The notes below the pieces were generated by a model. That model had not been told where the DNA came from and did not search any database. It worked only from the letters and a program-made list of their open reading frames with translations. Both the position numbers and the translations under genes were made by a program. A DNA stretch of 64,000 nucleotides. Origin: Gnetum montanum (lineage: Eukaryota > Streptophyta > Gnetopsida > Gnetales > Gnetaceae). The stretch covers positions 448,335 to 512,334 of the forward strand of contig MNCI01035712.1 of NCBI GenBank assembly GCA_015680685.1, written 5' to 3'. Positions 1 through 11,668 of this stretch are shown piece by piece; the first letter of the stretch is position 1, and every line of letters starts with the position of its first letter.

Positions 1-1162
1 CCATAAGTCATGGTTACTTTAAATTAGCAAAATAAAAAATATCTACAACCTCATTGAGAGCATACCATGGGTTGCAGTTGAAAGTTATATAAATTAAAAC
101 TAAGTATTACAACATTAAGACTAGGCCACAAGATGCAACAAAAAAAATTACTAAGAAGCATGAATCTAGTATAAGCAAACTAAAACTAGTAAAGGATCGT
201 GATGGAAAAGAAATAAAAATATATAGGAGCATGAGTTAGAACAACAAGAATGACATGACCTAGATGTAATTAAGTCTAAGAGCAACTAAGGTGTTGGGGT
301 AGTGTGACTAGTAGTAATAGAAGCTTTTGCAAAATGAACTACTTGTGAGTTATGCACAGTCATGATGGACTAGCATTGAGATCTTACTATGATGAAAAAC
401 TAAAAATGCAAAATTAAATTGATAAATTTTAGCCTTAAAATAGCATAAGTTTTATTAAAATGCTAGAGTAGACCAACATAGATCAAATTTAGAGTTTAGA
501 AACACTAAGTTAAAAGGAAACATACATGAAACCTAGATTTGACCTCATATTTGGCTTAAACCTCTAAAAACCTTCAAACATAACATGTTTAGACATCAAA
601 TAAACATGAGAGAATATGAAATAAACTTTAGAAACTTTCAAGAACATGAAACAAAAGATCATATTTTAAAAAATCTGTGAGAATGCATAAGAGATGAGAA
701 ATTATGCAGAAGATTTCATGGAAGGAAATTCACTAATTAAGATGAAAGAACTATGCTACAAGAATAAAATAAAACAAAAGAGAATAAGCTAGGATAAATT
801 ATTTAAGCACTTAAGAATTAAATGAGACAAGAGCTTCTATTTACTTTAACTTAGTAATAAAAGGCAATTACAATTGCATGGATTCATCCTATTTATTCTT
901 TTTTTTGTGAAGAATTTTTCCTCTTTAAACATGAGCTACACATGAAGGCTTTTGGTCTCTTCTTAATATTTTTAGCAATTTTCTTATTCACTAACCTTCT
1001 AGGATCATTTTTTTTTCAAACAAACACACTTATAACACCTATTATATTAAAGTAAACATATCAACATAAAAGTAAAAATACTACTAGTACTTTTTACTCT
1101 CCTCAACATTAAAGAAAAATGGAGATAGAGTTCGGATCTACATATATACACTATTTCTAACA
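1..1162 (-). mobile_element. Copia-A 3' LTR, cut by the window edge
   Basis: AT-rich sequence that aligns by eye with 23053-24448, for example around 300-400 against 23350-23440 and 1050-1130 against 24340-24410. In minus orientation it starts TGTTAGAAATAG at 1162. A purine-rich tract (AAAGAAGGATG) lies just outside it, where the polypurine tract of a minus-strand element belongs. The far end is beyond base 1. The two LTR copies differ by many substitutions and indels, so the insertion is old. The family assignment rests on the internal copia protein traces. Confidence 0.75.
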
Positions 1163-1998
1163 CATCCTTCTTTAGTTTGAAGTATGTAAGAATCATGGTA
1201 TTAATGATTTAAGAATCTCATTTGCTTCATTCTTCAACCTTTGTAATAACAATGATCTTAAATAGGTAGTCAATCTTAAATTCTTGAAGTTTCTTGATGA
1301 GTAGATCATTTAGTTGATGTTGGCTTGGTACATAATTATGAAAGATGTTTCCCTTATTCACTTATTTCTTAATTAAGTAGTATTTAATGCTAACATGCTT
1401 GGACTTCTTGTGAAGGACATGCTCCTTTAAAACTTACATTACTAAAGTATTTTCTACCATAAGATTAATGTACTAAAAGAGTTCGTAGTGTAATTGAGTA
1501 AAGTGCTTCTAAAGCCATAAGATGTGTTGTATGAAATTAGTCATTGTTATGAATTCACTCTCACATGAATATAAAACAACTGCATTTTACTTCATGCTAC
1601 TCCAATAGATGGATTTGGCCCCATGAAAGATGATACATCCTAATGTAGATTTTCTCTCTTGAAGATCACCTCCCCAATCATCATTACAACAAGCATGGAA
1701 ATTATCATCTCCCTTCACAAATTTGATGGTAAAGTTCATTATCCCTTTTACATATCTCAAAACATGCTTGAGAGCATCCGTGTTTCTAAGCCTAGGTTTT
1801 TACATGAGTCTTGAAAGATAGGATATGAAAAACTCAATATCAAGCCTTGAGTGACAAAGAAACCTAAACGATTCTATCATTCTTCTATAAAGAGAAGAAT
1901 CAAATAAGGCACTTTCATCTTTTACTTGAAGTATAAGGTTTTGAGAGAATTGAATGATGGCTAGAATTTTATCTTTTAGGTCATATTTTTATATAATG
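1163..1998 (-). pseudogene. Copia-A reverse transcriptase C-terminus and RNase H remnant
   Basis: Minus-strand translation in broken frames gives a run ending HVLRYVKGIMNF, then RKSTLGCIIFHGAKSIYWSS and a version of SCESEF. These match the end of Ty1-copia RT and the start of its RNase H (the family pattern is RKSTSGY, ISWSSKKQ, SSCEAEY). Stops and frameshifts are frequent. The reading stops at 1998, where E1 is inserted, and resumes upstream at 9301. It is a dead copy: only the copia consensus blocks are recognisable. Confidence 0.8.
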
Positions 1999-2914
1999 TG
2001 ATGAGTGGCGGGTATCCCTACACTCAACCATACGAGTACGAACATCTCACGTGCAATCCTGTCAAACTCTGCAGACTAAATGCCTACACATCGCAAGGAA
2101 CACTTGGGGTTAATTAATCGTTGTCTTCCCAGGCTTTCTTGTATGTGTCACGGTGTATGGTTAAGCAAGTTTGAGGTATATGATTTTTTTGGTCTTTTAT
2201 GGTTTTCTCCTATGCTAAGAGGTAAAGGGTTGAGAAGAGAAGTCTAACTCTCACTAATGCACTAAGTCCTAACATCAGCATCCGTTTCCACTTGTCGTAC
2301 ACACCCTGAACTATGCAACTGTGGCTACGAAACGCTAATCGTTACTGGGATCACCACATGTAACGCATGTGCTCGAAGCGGTCGTACTAAGGCACTTAAC
2401 TAACCTAAGTGTGATAAGCATCTATTCCTTGGCGAATCGTACACATCCTTAAATTCTTGTAACTAAGTCGTACTTATCCCACGATCTATGAGTTGAGGGT
2501 GAGAAAGCCTAATCGCAATGAGTAGCCGATTCCTTGATTAGCCGTACACATTCATCAATGCTCATAATGAAGTCGTACTCATGCCATGCTAACAACAGGT
2601 AATAAATGACATGTAGGAAATAACATATAATAAAACCTATCCATGCACTACAAGGTTTATCCACAAAGCTCGTCTTTATTGATGTACACAACTTGCGTTT
2701 AGGTACAAAGCTGCTCGAATAAAGATCTGTTCACTTGGGGACTCCTACTGCGGGCACATGGAAATTAATCTATCTTTGGGGTGATCAATCTACCAGAGCT
2801 TTGCTACTTTGCTACTTGCTACCAGAGCATATGCGATATCACAGGGGACAACACGATATCGCGACGGCTGCGATATCGCGACGACCGCGATATCGTGTAT
2901 GCAATATCCCATCA
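1999..2914 (-). repeat. E1 3' LTR, promoter segment deleted
   Basis: Aligns with 8359-9300 over most of its length. Near its minus-strand start it differs. The block in the 5' LTR that holds the TATA box (around 9160-9240) is missing, replaced by a short CTACTTGCTACCAGAGC stretch. The GATATC palindrome array is retained with four or five copies at about 2830-2910, several still with full CGCGATATCGCG context. Length is 916 bp against 942 bp for the 5' copy. Confidence 0.85.
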
Positions 2915-2927
2915 TACCCCCATGACT
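2915..2927 (-). other. E1 polypurine tract
   Basis: Minus strand AGTCATGGGGGTA abuts the 3' LTR. The same string sits in the same place in E2 (34575-34587). In E5 the LTR-adjacent bases (60961-60971) are also TCATGGGGGTA, and in E3 the tract is degenerate (20066-20078). This is where plus-strand DNA synthesis is expected to start. Confidence 0.75.
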
Positions 2928-4899
2928 AAATGAAAACTCATCCTTGAGTTCATTACAATGATATCGGGTAGGTATGGAATTATTGAGGAAATGGAACTAA
3001 TGGGATGATATGTGAACGGATCATTATTACAAGACTTGACAAACTGGTGTTCATGACAATAAGGGTGAACACCTTACTACATTGACATCAGGCCACATTT
3101 GGCAGCTGAGAGAAAAGAGGAGAGAGAGAGAGAAGAGAAGAAGAGAGAATAAGTCTTGCTGCTACCAATGCCCATATTGCACCTTTTGTTGTCCATCTGT
3201 AAGTGCATCATCAATCTTGCTCCTTGCGTAGTTATTTCGGCACTGCTCCATTCCAAGTGCTTCCTCCAGATCCGGTCCGTTGTTGCATGATTGCCATCTG
3301 CATACACAACACTGTCTTATATTAGCAAGGGTAAATGAATTTCAATGTGGTTATACCTTGCTGCGGTGTACGTCCATTGGCTAGGTTGTGGTATGGCTAA
3401 TACAGATTTGGGAATATATAAATGATGACTACCAAAGGTGTACGGGTTAGGAAGAAAATCAAAAAAATTCGGGGCTAGGAGAAAATCGAAAAAATCAGGC
3501 CCCGTAACCCCATGACTAATCGCAAACCTCTGGTAGCAATAGAATGGAGAAAGAAAAGGAGTAAGGAAGAGAGATAAAAATGGACAACTAGGACATCGAT
3601 AAAAAAGATGTCAAGATGGAAATGAACAAAAGAACAATAATTGCAAAATGTTAAGGGAAAGAAGTTAACTAATGCACCAAATAGGAATGTTAGTGGATCC
3701 TCCCCAAAGTAGGCTCATGCCCTTAGTGCCCTAACAAACCCACATTCAAAGAGTCCATAGGCTCCAGGAATGTCCTTTGGAACAAGAGTTAAAGTCTTAA
3801 CCATAAGAATTTACCAAAAAGAAAACAATGTATCTACAAAAATATACACTAATGATACAATCGGCAATGAGGTGAATAGTGGAGAGAAGGGTGGAGAGAA
3901 GAGGATGGAATGGAATCCCAAGAAGAAGGTGGTCATAGCACCTTGTGTGTTGTATGATTAATGTGACCTAGAAAATCTCATTCCAACTCTGGCCTCAAAC
4001 CAACCACATCCAGTGACTTTGCATCAATGCACTTGCCCGAACCATCCACTGGAGTAACAAGAATGCATCTCCAAAAGCAACCACCATTCCGATGAAACAA
4101 AGGAGAGAATGGAAAGTGAGAAGGGCCTTAGTTAGAGGGAAAACTTTGGTTTCATAACCAATGCTTGTAGCCCATAGTTATTTAGTCTAAGGGGTGTGCT
4201 TTGAATCGTCACTTTGGTTTTTTCTTTCTTTCTTTTTTCTTTTTTGCTTTTTGTGTTTTGAATTTTTATGCATGAGGACCACACCATGCAAAGACTTCTT
4301 GTTTTTATTGTCTCAGCTTCCATAGAATGGGGAACATCAGAACGGTAGATGACTCAAGAAGAAAACATCCAAGCACCTAAGTGAATGGCCAACACAAATG
4401 CATCAAGTTCCCTTGAAGTCACACCCTTTCCAAACCTTGAGTCCTTCCTTAGTTTGAGAAGTACCCAGTCATCGATTTGTTAAAGTTCTTATTAGGAAGG
4501 GAATTGTACATTTCCAAGCCAAGAGAAACCATAGACTTTGGTGGATGAATGGATGAAGTGGACTCATTGCTTGCTATATCAAAAGAACATACCTTAGTGT
4601 CAACATCGTAACTTAAAGGTAAAAACCAAACATTAGCAATCAATGAAAAAATAGTTCATACCATCTTTTCGAACACTTATTGGGTGACGAAATTACATGG
4701 TGGATGGCACACACACACACACACACACAAAATGGAAAAGTAAAACGATGTCGTAAAAAAAACAAGAAAAGTTAAAGAAGTTTGCAAAACAAAAAGTGAA
4801 AAAAGTTAAAGAAATTTGTAAAAAACAAACGTGTAAAACAAAAATGTGTAAAAAAAATATGTGTAAAAAAACTTAAAAAGAACTGAGGGCCCCATATGG
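2928..4899 (-). other. E1 non-pol 3' module
   Basis: About 2 kb between protease and the polypurine tract, alignable along its length with E2 32641-34574. It holds a (CA)n microsatellite near 4710-4728 (a TG repeat at the matching place in E2) and two further polypurine-like copies at 3505-3518 and 4916-4929. Short open stretches occur (3077-3307 and 4449-4643), but their frames are not kept in E2. No polymerase, RNase H or integrase motif is visible in any frame, and I recognise no known protein. Confidence 0.6.
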
Positions 4900-7800
4900 T
4901 TAGCATAGGTGGTCATCTCCCCCATGACTGAACTGTAAGGGAGAGATCTGAAATAATGAGCGCCTGTTTGAATTTCGTAACAGTGCCCAACTTCTTCCAG
5001 CTAATGTTCTTAGGGTAGGGGGTGGAAGTTGGTAATGCTCACATTCCAATGTTTCTATGCCACTATTGTTGGCATGAGTTATCTCCTCAGTTCGTTCCAT
5101 GCATATTTGTTTGCTCCTTCGAGTAGCTGTCAACCATGGGGTGTCTACTACTGGTTGTCTGGTTGCTACATACAGGCATCTTTGTTTCTCATTCTCAAGG
5201 GCACACCTCTCACATGGAGACATTTCCTCCATGTCATCACCCGATGAATCATTGTATGTGATGCATGGAACTTTCTTCTTCTCAATCTTTCCATAAATTT
5301 TTATCTTAGAGATTTGCAAGGAAAGATCATGGATTCCTAGGTACACATCTACTGTGCTTAGCCATGGCCTTACCATTATAATTGGGAAGTGCCCTTTGTT
5401 GTTAACCTCAATCACCAGGAAATCAGCTGGGTATGACCACCCACACACAGTGGTGATAATGTCCTCAACCAATCCTAAGGGAATGGTGATGGACTGGTCA
5501 ACCAGCTCTAGTTGGATGTTACTCTTCTTAACTTGGGGCAAGTTCTAGGCTTGATACATTTTTCTTGAGATTAGATTAACTCCAGAACCTGAGTCAAGAA
5601 GAGCTCAATGTGGTGCATTTTTGGTGATTTTTAAATGAATTAAGGGGCTCCTAAGGTAAGATAGTTTCCTAGGGAGGTGGCCAACCTTTATCTAGTCAAT
5701 TACGGTATGTGTTAACATAACCGTATGCGTACTAAGTTGTTGGATGGAAGGGTGCTCTGAAGGGTTAGTTGTTAGAGGCCTATACATGTACTCAACCTCT
5801 TGTTGTTGTGAGAGTTTGTCTAGGCTCCTGGTCCTGAAGAAGGACCTCTTCTTTGTACAGTTGTCAGAACCAACACCTGGTTGGCTATTTACATACTGAA
5901 TATTTACAGCTCTTGCAACGTTACGTTGCTGCAGTTGAGTAGGTAATTCCCCTTGCATTATTGGAACAAGTTGTATGGGAACTATAGGTGGAAGAGGTGC
6001 AGGTAGATTTAGAGGATGGGATGAATGTGAGATGTCTCCCGAAGGAGAAGGAGTCCTCCTGAAGTACTCCCAAACTTGGTAGTGACATTGGGAAGTAGTG
6101 TGACCCGTAGAGTCACCTAGAGAAATTGGCTATTGCACATAATAACCATAAGGATCAGGCTACCAGTAAGGGTACTGTTGTGTTGGTGGTGGCATCCCCC
6201 ATAACTATGGGTATTGCCATTGCTGATGTTGTCCAATGGAATGTGGTGGAGTTCCACTTGGATAATACGTTACTGATTGGTGGAACTGCCTTGGGTTACC
6301 TTGTGGATAAGGTAACCTTTGGGGTGTTTGTCATTGGTTGAGTCTTGGATTTAGTACATACACCCCAGATTCTTGTAGATGTGAGATAACTGGGCAACAT
6401 CCCTTAGGATGGTCATAGTAGTAGACCTCACATCCACTATCATCGTTTGTGTCAGAGTTCACAGCCTCATCGGAGATAGGATTTTTCCCGTTACCCTTGT
6501 TATGTGCAGGGCTTAAGTTTCTCCACTTTTTTTTACCTTTGTCACTACTTTGTTCTACCTTAGACTCTTCTATGATTTTCAAGACTGTTTCAATTCTTGA
6601 GTCTAAGGAATTCCACATTTGGTCTACCTTGGTCAATACTTCGGTTGTTAATTTTTGGATCAGCAAGGTTTTCCGGTTCACCAACTCTTCGAGTGGTGAC
6701 TCATCCTCCTCATCACAGAATTTCACTCCCTTCTTATGAAGGGAGGGATCACGGTTATATTCTTCCACACTTTCCCTCTTACATAGTTCACCCTCTTCTT
6801 GCGCTACTTGTTCCAACAAGCTTTGTACTTCATGGGCTCTAAGTTAGGAAAGTTTCCCTTGGGCATAAGTCCCAAGAGTTCTTCACATTTCATTCCTTAG
6901 CCCATCCACGATGTGGCAAAGTTGATCCCGCTTAGCGTACCCATGGCTCGAGCAACAATGTAACAATGTATAGTAGTGGGCCATGGCAGCATCCAAGGAT
7001 TCATAAGCACCTTGTTTCTAGCCTTGGATCTGCTTACGCAAATTGGACACTCTGGAGTACATCTGATATTTATTGTTAAACAATTCAAGCATCGTTCTCC
7101 ACCTCCTGATGGTTTCCAGTTCTAAGGACTGGTACCAGCTTTCTACTTCTTTGGTGAGTGTCCTTGGGAACAACTTAAGCTTTTGCCACTCTTTATCTAT
7201 TTCCCGCAAGGCACAGGCATCGTGGAATGCCTGTAAATGATGTTGAGAATCAGCGTTGGATCCCCCTTCAAAATGTGGGATATTATTCATGCCCAAACAC
7301 TTGATCCAACTGTCTTTTAAATGCCTTATGGGGATCCTAACGGCCTCAGTAATGTCTAGCATGCTTCGGGTTGTGAGTAGGGGTTCGTCATGATCATTTC
7401 TATCATGACGTCTATGATCTCTTCATGGTTCCCTACTCTCCCTACATCGTTGCCCTTGTCCTAACTCTTGACCTTCCTATCAAGGTCTTTCATCTACTTT
7501 ACTTTTATCCTCTCCGTTATGTTCACGATGGCTGCGCTTGGATGTGGAAGGAGAGTGTGAGTGGTGAGATGAAGGAGAAGAGGAAGGGGATCCATCACCG
7601 TGGTGATGTTTCTTACCTTATCTTCGGCTACTTCGGCCTTAATTGTTATAACAATCTAAGTGTCCATCCTTAATGTGAGTGGTTGTTCCTTCCATGAACA
7701 GTTGGTGTTCACGAGGATCAGAGCCCATAGCATGTACAGTTGATCAAAGGCTTTGATGCCTACCCTCTTCACCATTATGAGGAGGGGGAACATCATTTAC

Positions 7801-8215
7801 TAAAGAACCCGTTATGAGGGGTTCCTCGTCTCCTATTTCACTAAGGACATGTGGGACCTTGCCCTTCGACAATGTGTGTTGACTTTCCTGCCTTAAGTCC
7901 CTCATATGTTGCACATCCATTGGATGATAATCCCTCATATCAAAGTCTTTATCAATGTATTCACCAAATAATTTAGTCATGCCTATCTATGCCAAGGCAT
8001 AGAAAAGCATGTTAGAGACTGATCGATCCAAGGTCTCTCCATCTTAGTTGTTCATCTTAATGGAGGATAAAAGTAAAGTTTGGAATATACTCATCGGGAT
8101 GAGTATAAACTATCTTATATTGTTTAGGACTTGGTTGGTTTTGGTTATGTGTTATATGTTGCTGACTATCTTCAGTGTTAGTCCTAGGTGAATTAACTTT
8201 ATGAGAAGAAGTCAT
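4900..8215 (-). pseudogene. E1 gag-protease remnant
   Basis: The reading starts at ATG 8215 and runs in broken frames to a TAA at 4900. Gag lies around 7362-6331. It has the capsid-like block (HFEGG, HHLQAFHDACAL, LTKEVESWYQSLE, LELFNNKYQ) typical of plant Ty3-gypsy retrotransposon gag. After it comes a degenerate zinc knuckle CEVYYYDHPKGCC, where the second Cys is Tyr. Protease lies at about 5610-4900. The catalytic block ALLDSGSGVNLIS is intact near 5565-5605, and the flap and C-terminal part include DFLVIEVNN and PIIMVRPWLST. The frame ends QFSHGGD, encoded by a polypurine-like repeat. Several stops show it is not functional. It would provide particle protein and processing only, so reverse transcription and integration would need another element. 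Confidence 0.85.
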
Positions 8216-8340
8216 TTTTACCGGTGTGTTGTTTCACCATTATATAAGTTCTTATTTAACTAATTAACCCGAAGGTTCGTTAAGGCTCACAACGATGTGA
8301 AATATTTCCTTATGTTCTAATTGGCGTACAAACACTTAGT

Positions 8341-8358
8341 CCCCAGCAATGGTGCCAA
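8341..8358 (-). other. E1 primer-binding site, tRNA-Asp type
   Basis: Minus strand TTGGCACCATTGCTGGGG directly inside the 5' LTR. It matches the complement of the plant tRNA-Asp 3' end (TGGCGCCGTTGCCGGGG) except at transitions of the kind produced by cytosine methylation decay. tRNA-Asp priming is known for some plant Ty3-gypsy lineages. Confidence 0.75.
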
Positions 8359-9300
8359 TGATGAGTGGCGGGGATCCCTACACTCAACCATATGAATACG
8401 AGCATCTCACGCACGATCTGGTCGAACTCCATAGACTAAATGCCTGCACACCGCAAGGAACACTTAGGGTTAATTAATTGTTGTCTTCCCAGGCTTGCTT
8501 GTATGTGTCATGGTGTATGAGTAAACAAGTCTGAGGTATATGATTTTTTTGGTCTTTTATGGTTTTCTCCTATGCTAAGAGGTAAAGGGTTGAGAAGCTA
8601 AGTCTAACTCTAACTAATGCACTAAGTTGTAGCATCAACATCCATTCCCACTTGTCGTACACACCCTGAAATATGCAACTGTGGCTACCAAATGCTAATC
8701 GTTACTAGGATCACCACACATAACGCACGTGCTCGAAGCAGTCATACTAAGGCACTTAACTAACTTAAGTATGATCAGCATCTATTCCTTGGCTAGCCAT
8801 ACACATCCTTGAATGCTTGTAACCAAGTCGTACTTATCCCACGATCTACAAGTTGAGGGTGAGAAAGCCTAATCGCAATGAGTAGTTGATTCCTTGATTA
8901 GCCGTACACATTTGTCAATGCTCGTAATGAAGTCGTACTCATGCCATGCTAACAACAGGTAATAAATGACATGTAGGAAATAACATATAATAAAACCTAT
9001 CCATGCACTACAAGGTTTATCCACAAAGCTCGTCTTTATTGATGTACACAACTTGCGTTCAAGTACAAAGCTTCTTGAATAAAGATCCGTTCACTTGGGG
9101 ACTCCTACTGCAAGCACATGGAAATTAATCTATCTTTGGGGTGATCAATCTACTAGAGCTTCGCTACTTTATGCCTAGGATATGGAATAAGGGGAGTGTC
9201 GCCTCTTATTTATAGATATGGCGGTGGACCGCGATATCACGTATGCGATATCACAGGGGACGACACGATATTGCGGCTCATGCGATATCACGTCCCATCA
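8359..9300 (-). repeat. E1 5' LTR
   Basis: In minus orientation it begins TGATGGGACGTGATATCG and ends CCACTCATCA. At least four GATATC-type palindromes lie within the first 75 bases. A TATA box follows (CTATAAATAAGAGG, minus strand near 9205-9220). An AATAAA-type signal occurs further in (AATAAAGACGAGC, near 9030-9045). Order and spacing match the E2 LTRs. Confidence 0.88.
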
Positions 9301-10644
9301 TAATTATTTCAACATATTTAGTTTGATGCATCTTCAATGAATCCTTCTCTTACTATACTTGAATTCATAGAAAGTACCTTAGTATTACTATATCCTTCAT
9401 ACCAAATTATTCTTTTGTGTTTTTTCTGAAATCTGGAATTAATTTTCAAAACATTATAGGAAGACAAAGTCATCAACATATAAGGAAATCAAGATTACAT
9501 CAATGTCTACATCCTTGAAGTAGAGAGTAGGCTCAAACATACAAATTTTGTATCCAATTTTGAGAAGAAAATAATTACTTTTATGAAACCAAACCTTGAG
9601 AGCTTACTTGAGTCCATAAATAGTCTTACTAATATTGCATAGTTTTTCATCTAGCACATCATAAGGCTAAGTTGACATCCATTTGAGACATGTTGACCTT
9701 GAGATAAGCTACAATCAAAATTATTAGTTTGATGATTTAAAAATTATAATAGGAGAAAATATTTCTTTGTAATCAATGTGCTTCTCTTACTTGAAGCCTC
9801 TTGTTACCAACCTTGCATTGTGAGTGAATATGTTACCATTTTTATCAAAATTTGTTTTGATTACCTACTTGGTGTTAATTACCTTCTTTGCTTTTGTTTT
9901 GTTCATTAAGGATTATGTGTTATTTTTAATTATTAAGTCATAATCCTTTTGTATTGAATTATTTCATACTTTAATTTTAATGATTGATTTAGCTTGGTTT
10001 CTAATGCATCTTATTTGAAACTTAGTGTTAAGAATTTGAGATGAGGAATGGTTCTTTTCTATCCATGATCTTTTTTCATAGGCCTTCTTTTTATTCTTCT
10101 TTTTTTATTCATGGTTTAAGAATAATTTAAACCCTAAGGGTACCTCATCAAAGGTTATACTTTTAATATATGTTACTTTTTTCAAGTGGATTAAAATATT
10201 AGTAGCCACTTATCTTGAAATAATATCTAAGAAAGATACAATTCCTAACTCTATCATCTAGCCTCCCCACAAAAGAATTAAATATTTTTACATAGTATAC
10301 ATATTCAAAAATTTTGAGATGAAAGATATATGGCACTTTTCATGAAAAAATTCATATGAAGTCTTATCACCTATGGAAGATGTGATGAGCCTATCAAGGA
10401 TATATGTGGGCATGTGAAATATCTCATTCCAATAGTAATTAGAAAGAAACACATGTTCAATAAACATCTACACATTTCTTGGATTATACCATTCTTCCTC
10501 TTAGCCATTTCATTACTTTGTTGTTCATATTTCTTATGGTTTACTCAATGATGTAATGATTTTTTAAAAATTCATAAAAATGATCATTTAGAAATTCACC
10601 TTATCTATTACTTCTTATGGATTTTATATTTAAGCCAAGCCTAT
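9301..10644 (-). pseudogene. Copia-A integrase C-part and reverse transcriptase N-part
   Basis: Minus-strand frames give the RT blocks TIYGLK*ALKVWFH (family pattern YGLKQAPRAWF, with Gln mutated to stop) near 9575-9620 and SLYVDDFVFL near 9455-9490, the copia YVDD catalytic motif. Nearer 10644 an integrase trace is readable (SIRSNR*GEFLNDHFYEFLKNHYIIE, equivalent to RSDRGGEF and the following HGI region). The segment joins 1163-1998 across E1 and 20977-22900 across E3, so both gypsy-type elements inserted into this copia copy. Confidence 0.85.
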
Positions 10645-11526
10645 TGATAAAGTAAAATTTTTAGAAGATGTGATATCATAGCTACAATATCGTATCTATG
10701 ATATCATAAATCATGTTATGTCATCATTGATACAATGTCTCAGGATGTGTGTAGCCCTATAAATACCAACACTTAGACACATAATCAACAACGTTTTCAT
10801 TCTAGTCTTAGCAAAACTCTTGCAGTTTTATTTTGTAGTTTTAGCAATAGAGAGAATGTCTTCAATGTGATGTTGAGAAATTGTACAAAATATTTATTTG
10901 AGTGAAGTATACTTGGGCATAGTTCATGACTAAAAATAAAGATCAAGATTACTTCTCATCATTGTAGCATTCACTTAGCTTTAATTGTTTACCTAAATGA
11001 TTTCCTTATTTTCCTAGTTAATCATTTACATTTTCCAAGTACTTTACTTTAATTGTTCATTAGTAAAGAGGAATGAGTATGACTGGTTTAAAGCAATAAA
11101 CTATAATCATTTGATAATCTAGTAGTGTTGTCACCTGATTTTCTCAATAGTAAACTCACTTGGTAATCCCAATAATAGTTACATTTGTCCAAGGTGTGTA
11201 CAGTAAGCCAGGACCAAATGCTCATTGCTCTAGGCTAGAGTCAATATACATTACCATCATTACTTAGATTTAGATTATTATTTTGAACTTTCATTATGTT
11301 CATAACTAGGATTAATTAGAGCCTAACAATATCAACTAATCATATGTCTCACAAATATTTATACCGTAAACTGAAACATCACTAACTCAAAGTGAGAAGA
11401 TAATGATCTTGAACTTAACATCAATTAGTAGTATAATTACATTGTTCATCTATGAATTATGATCTGGTCATGCACTAGCACTTGTAGATTATATGGTAGA
11501 GTGTTGGGATACTCCACCTCTCATCA
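10645..11526 (+). repeat. E3 5' LTR
   Basis: Starts TGATAAAGT and ends CTCATCA. Decayed palindromes (GTGATATCAT, CAATATCGTA, TGATATCATA and others) occupy the first 100 bases, followed by a TATA box CCTATAAATACC near 10756-10768. It aligns along its length with 20079-20971. Confidence 0.88.
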
Positions 11527-11546
11527 TTAGTGCTATTGCCAAGGAT
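11527..11546 (+). other. E3 primer-binding site, decayed tRNA-Asp type
   Basis: TTAGTGCTATTGCCAAGGAT directly follows the 5' LTR. It sits exactly where E1, E2 and E4 have TTGGCACCATTG-type sites and differs from the tRNA-Asp complement mostly by transitions. Confidence 0.6.
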
Positions 11547-11668
11547 GTGTCAATGTGTGCTAAGTAATTAATATTAGAAATTTTGTTGTATAAAAAATCA
11601 TAAATTCTATCCCTATACATTAAATCAATTTCAATAACACACACATAGCTAAGCATCAAGCATATAAT

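Larger units (their letters stand above)
1999..9300 (-). mobile_element. E1: gag-pro-only Ty3-gypsy-type LTR element
   Basis: Bounded by two related LTRs (1999-2914 and 8359-9300), each starting TGATG and ending CATCA in minus orientation. A tRNA-Asp-type primer site lies inside the 5' LTR and a TCATGGGGGTA tract inside the 3' LTR. The flanks TAATG (1994-1998) and TAATT (9301-9305) are a 4-of-5 target duplication. It sits inside Copia-A reverse transcriptase. The 5.4-kb interior holds gag and protease only. I found no RT, RNase H or integrase motif in the interior. Length is 7302 bp, close to E2 (7337 bp). Confidence 0.9.

Noticed and set aside
2509-2691. 60-codon frame recurring in several LTRs (also 8869-9051 and 28485-28667)
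   Set aside because: Recurrence follows from LTR relatedness. It lies in the LTR body, has indels between copies and looks like no protein.
4449-4643. Possible conserved peptide in the E1/E2 module (NESTSSIHP, KSMVSLGL)
   Set aside because: The E2 equivalent has a one-base deletion near 33000 that shifts the frame, so coding conservation is not supported.
5029-5548. Plus-strand open frames opposite E1 protease
   Set aside because: They are shadows of the minus-strand protease frame.
9200-9300. Palindrome arrays considered as CRISPR or as an origin-type iteron array
   Set aside because: Plant nuclear LTR context, short 10-base units with no spacers, and fixed position before TATA fit a promoter array.
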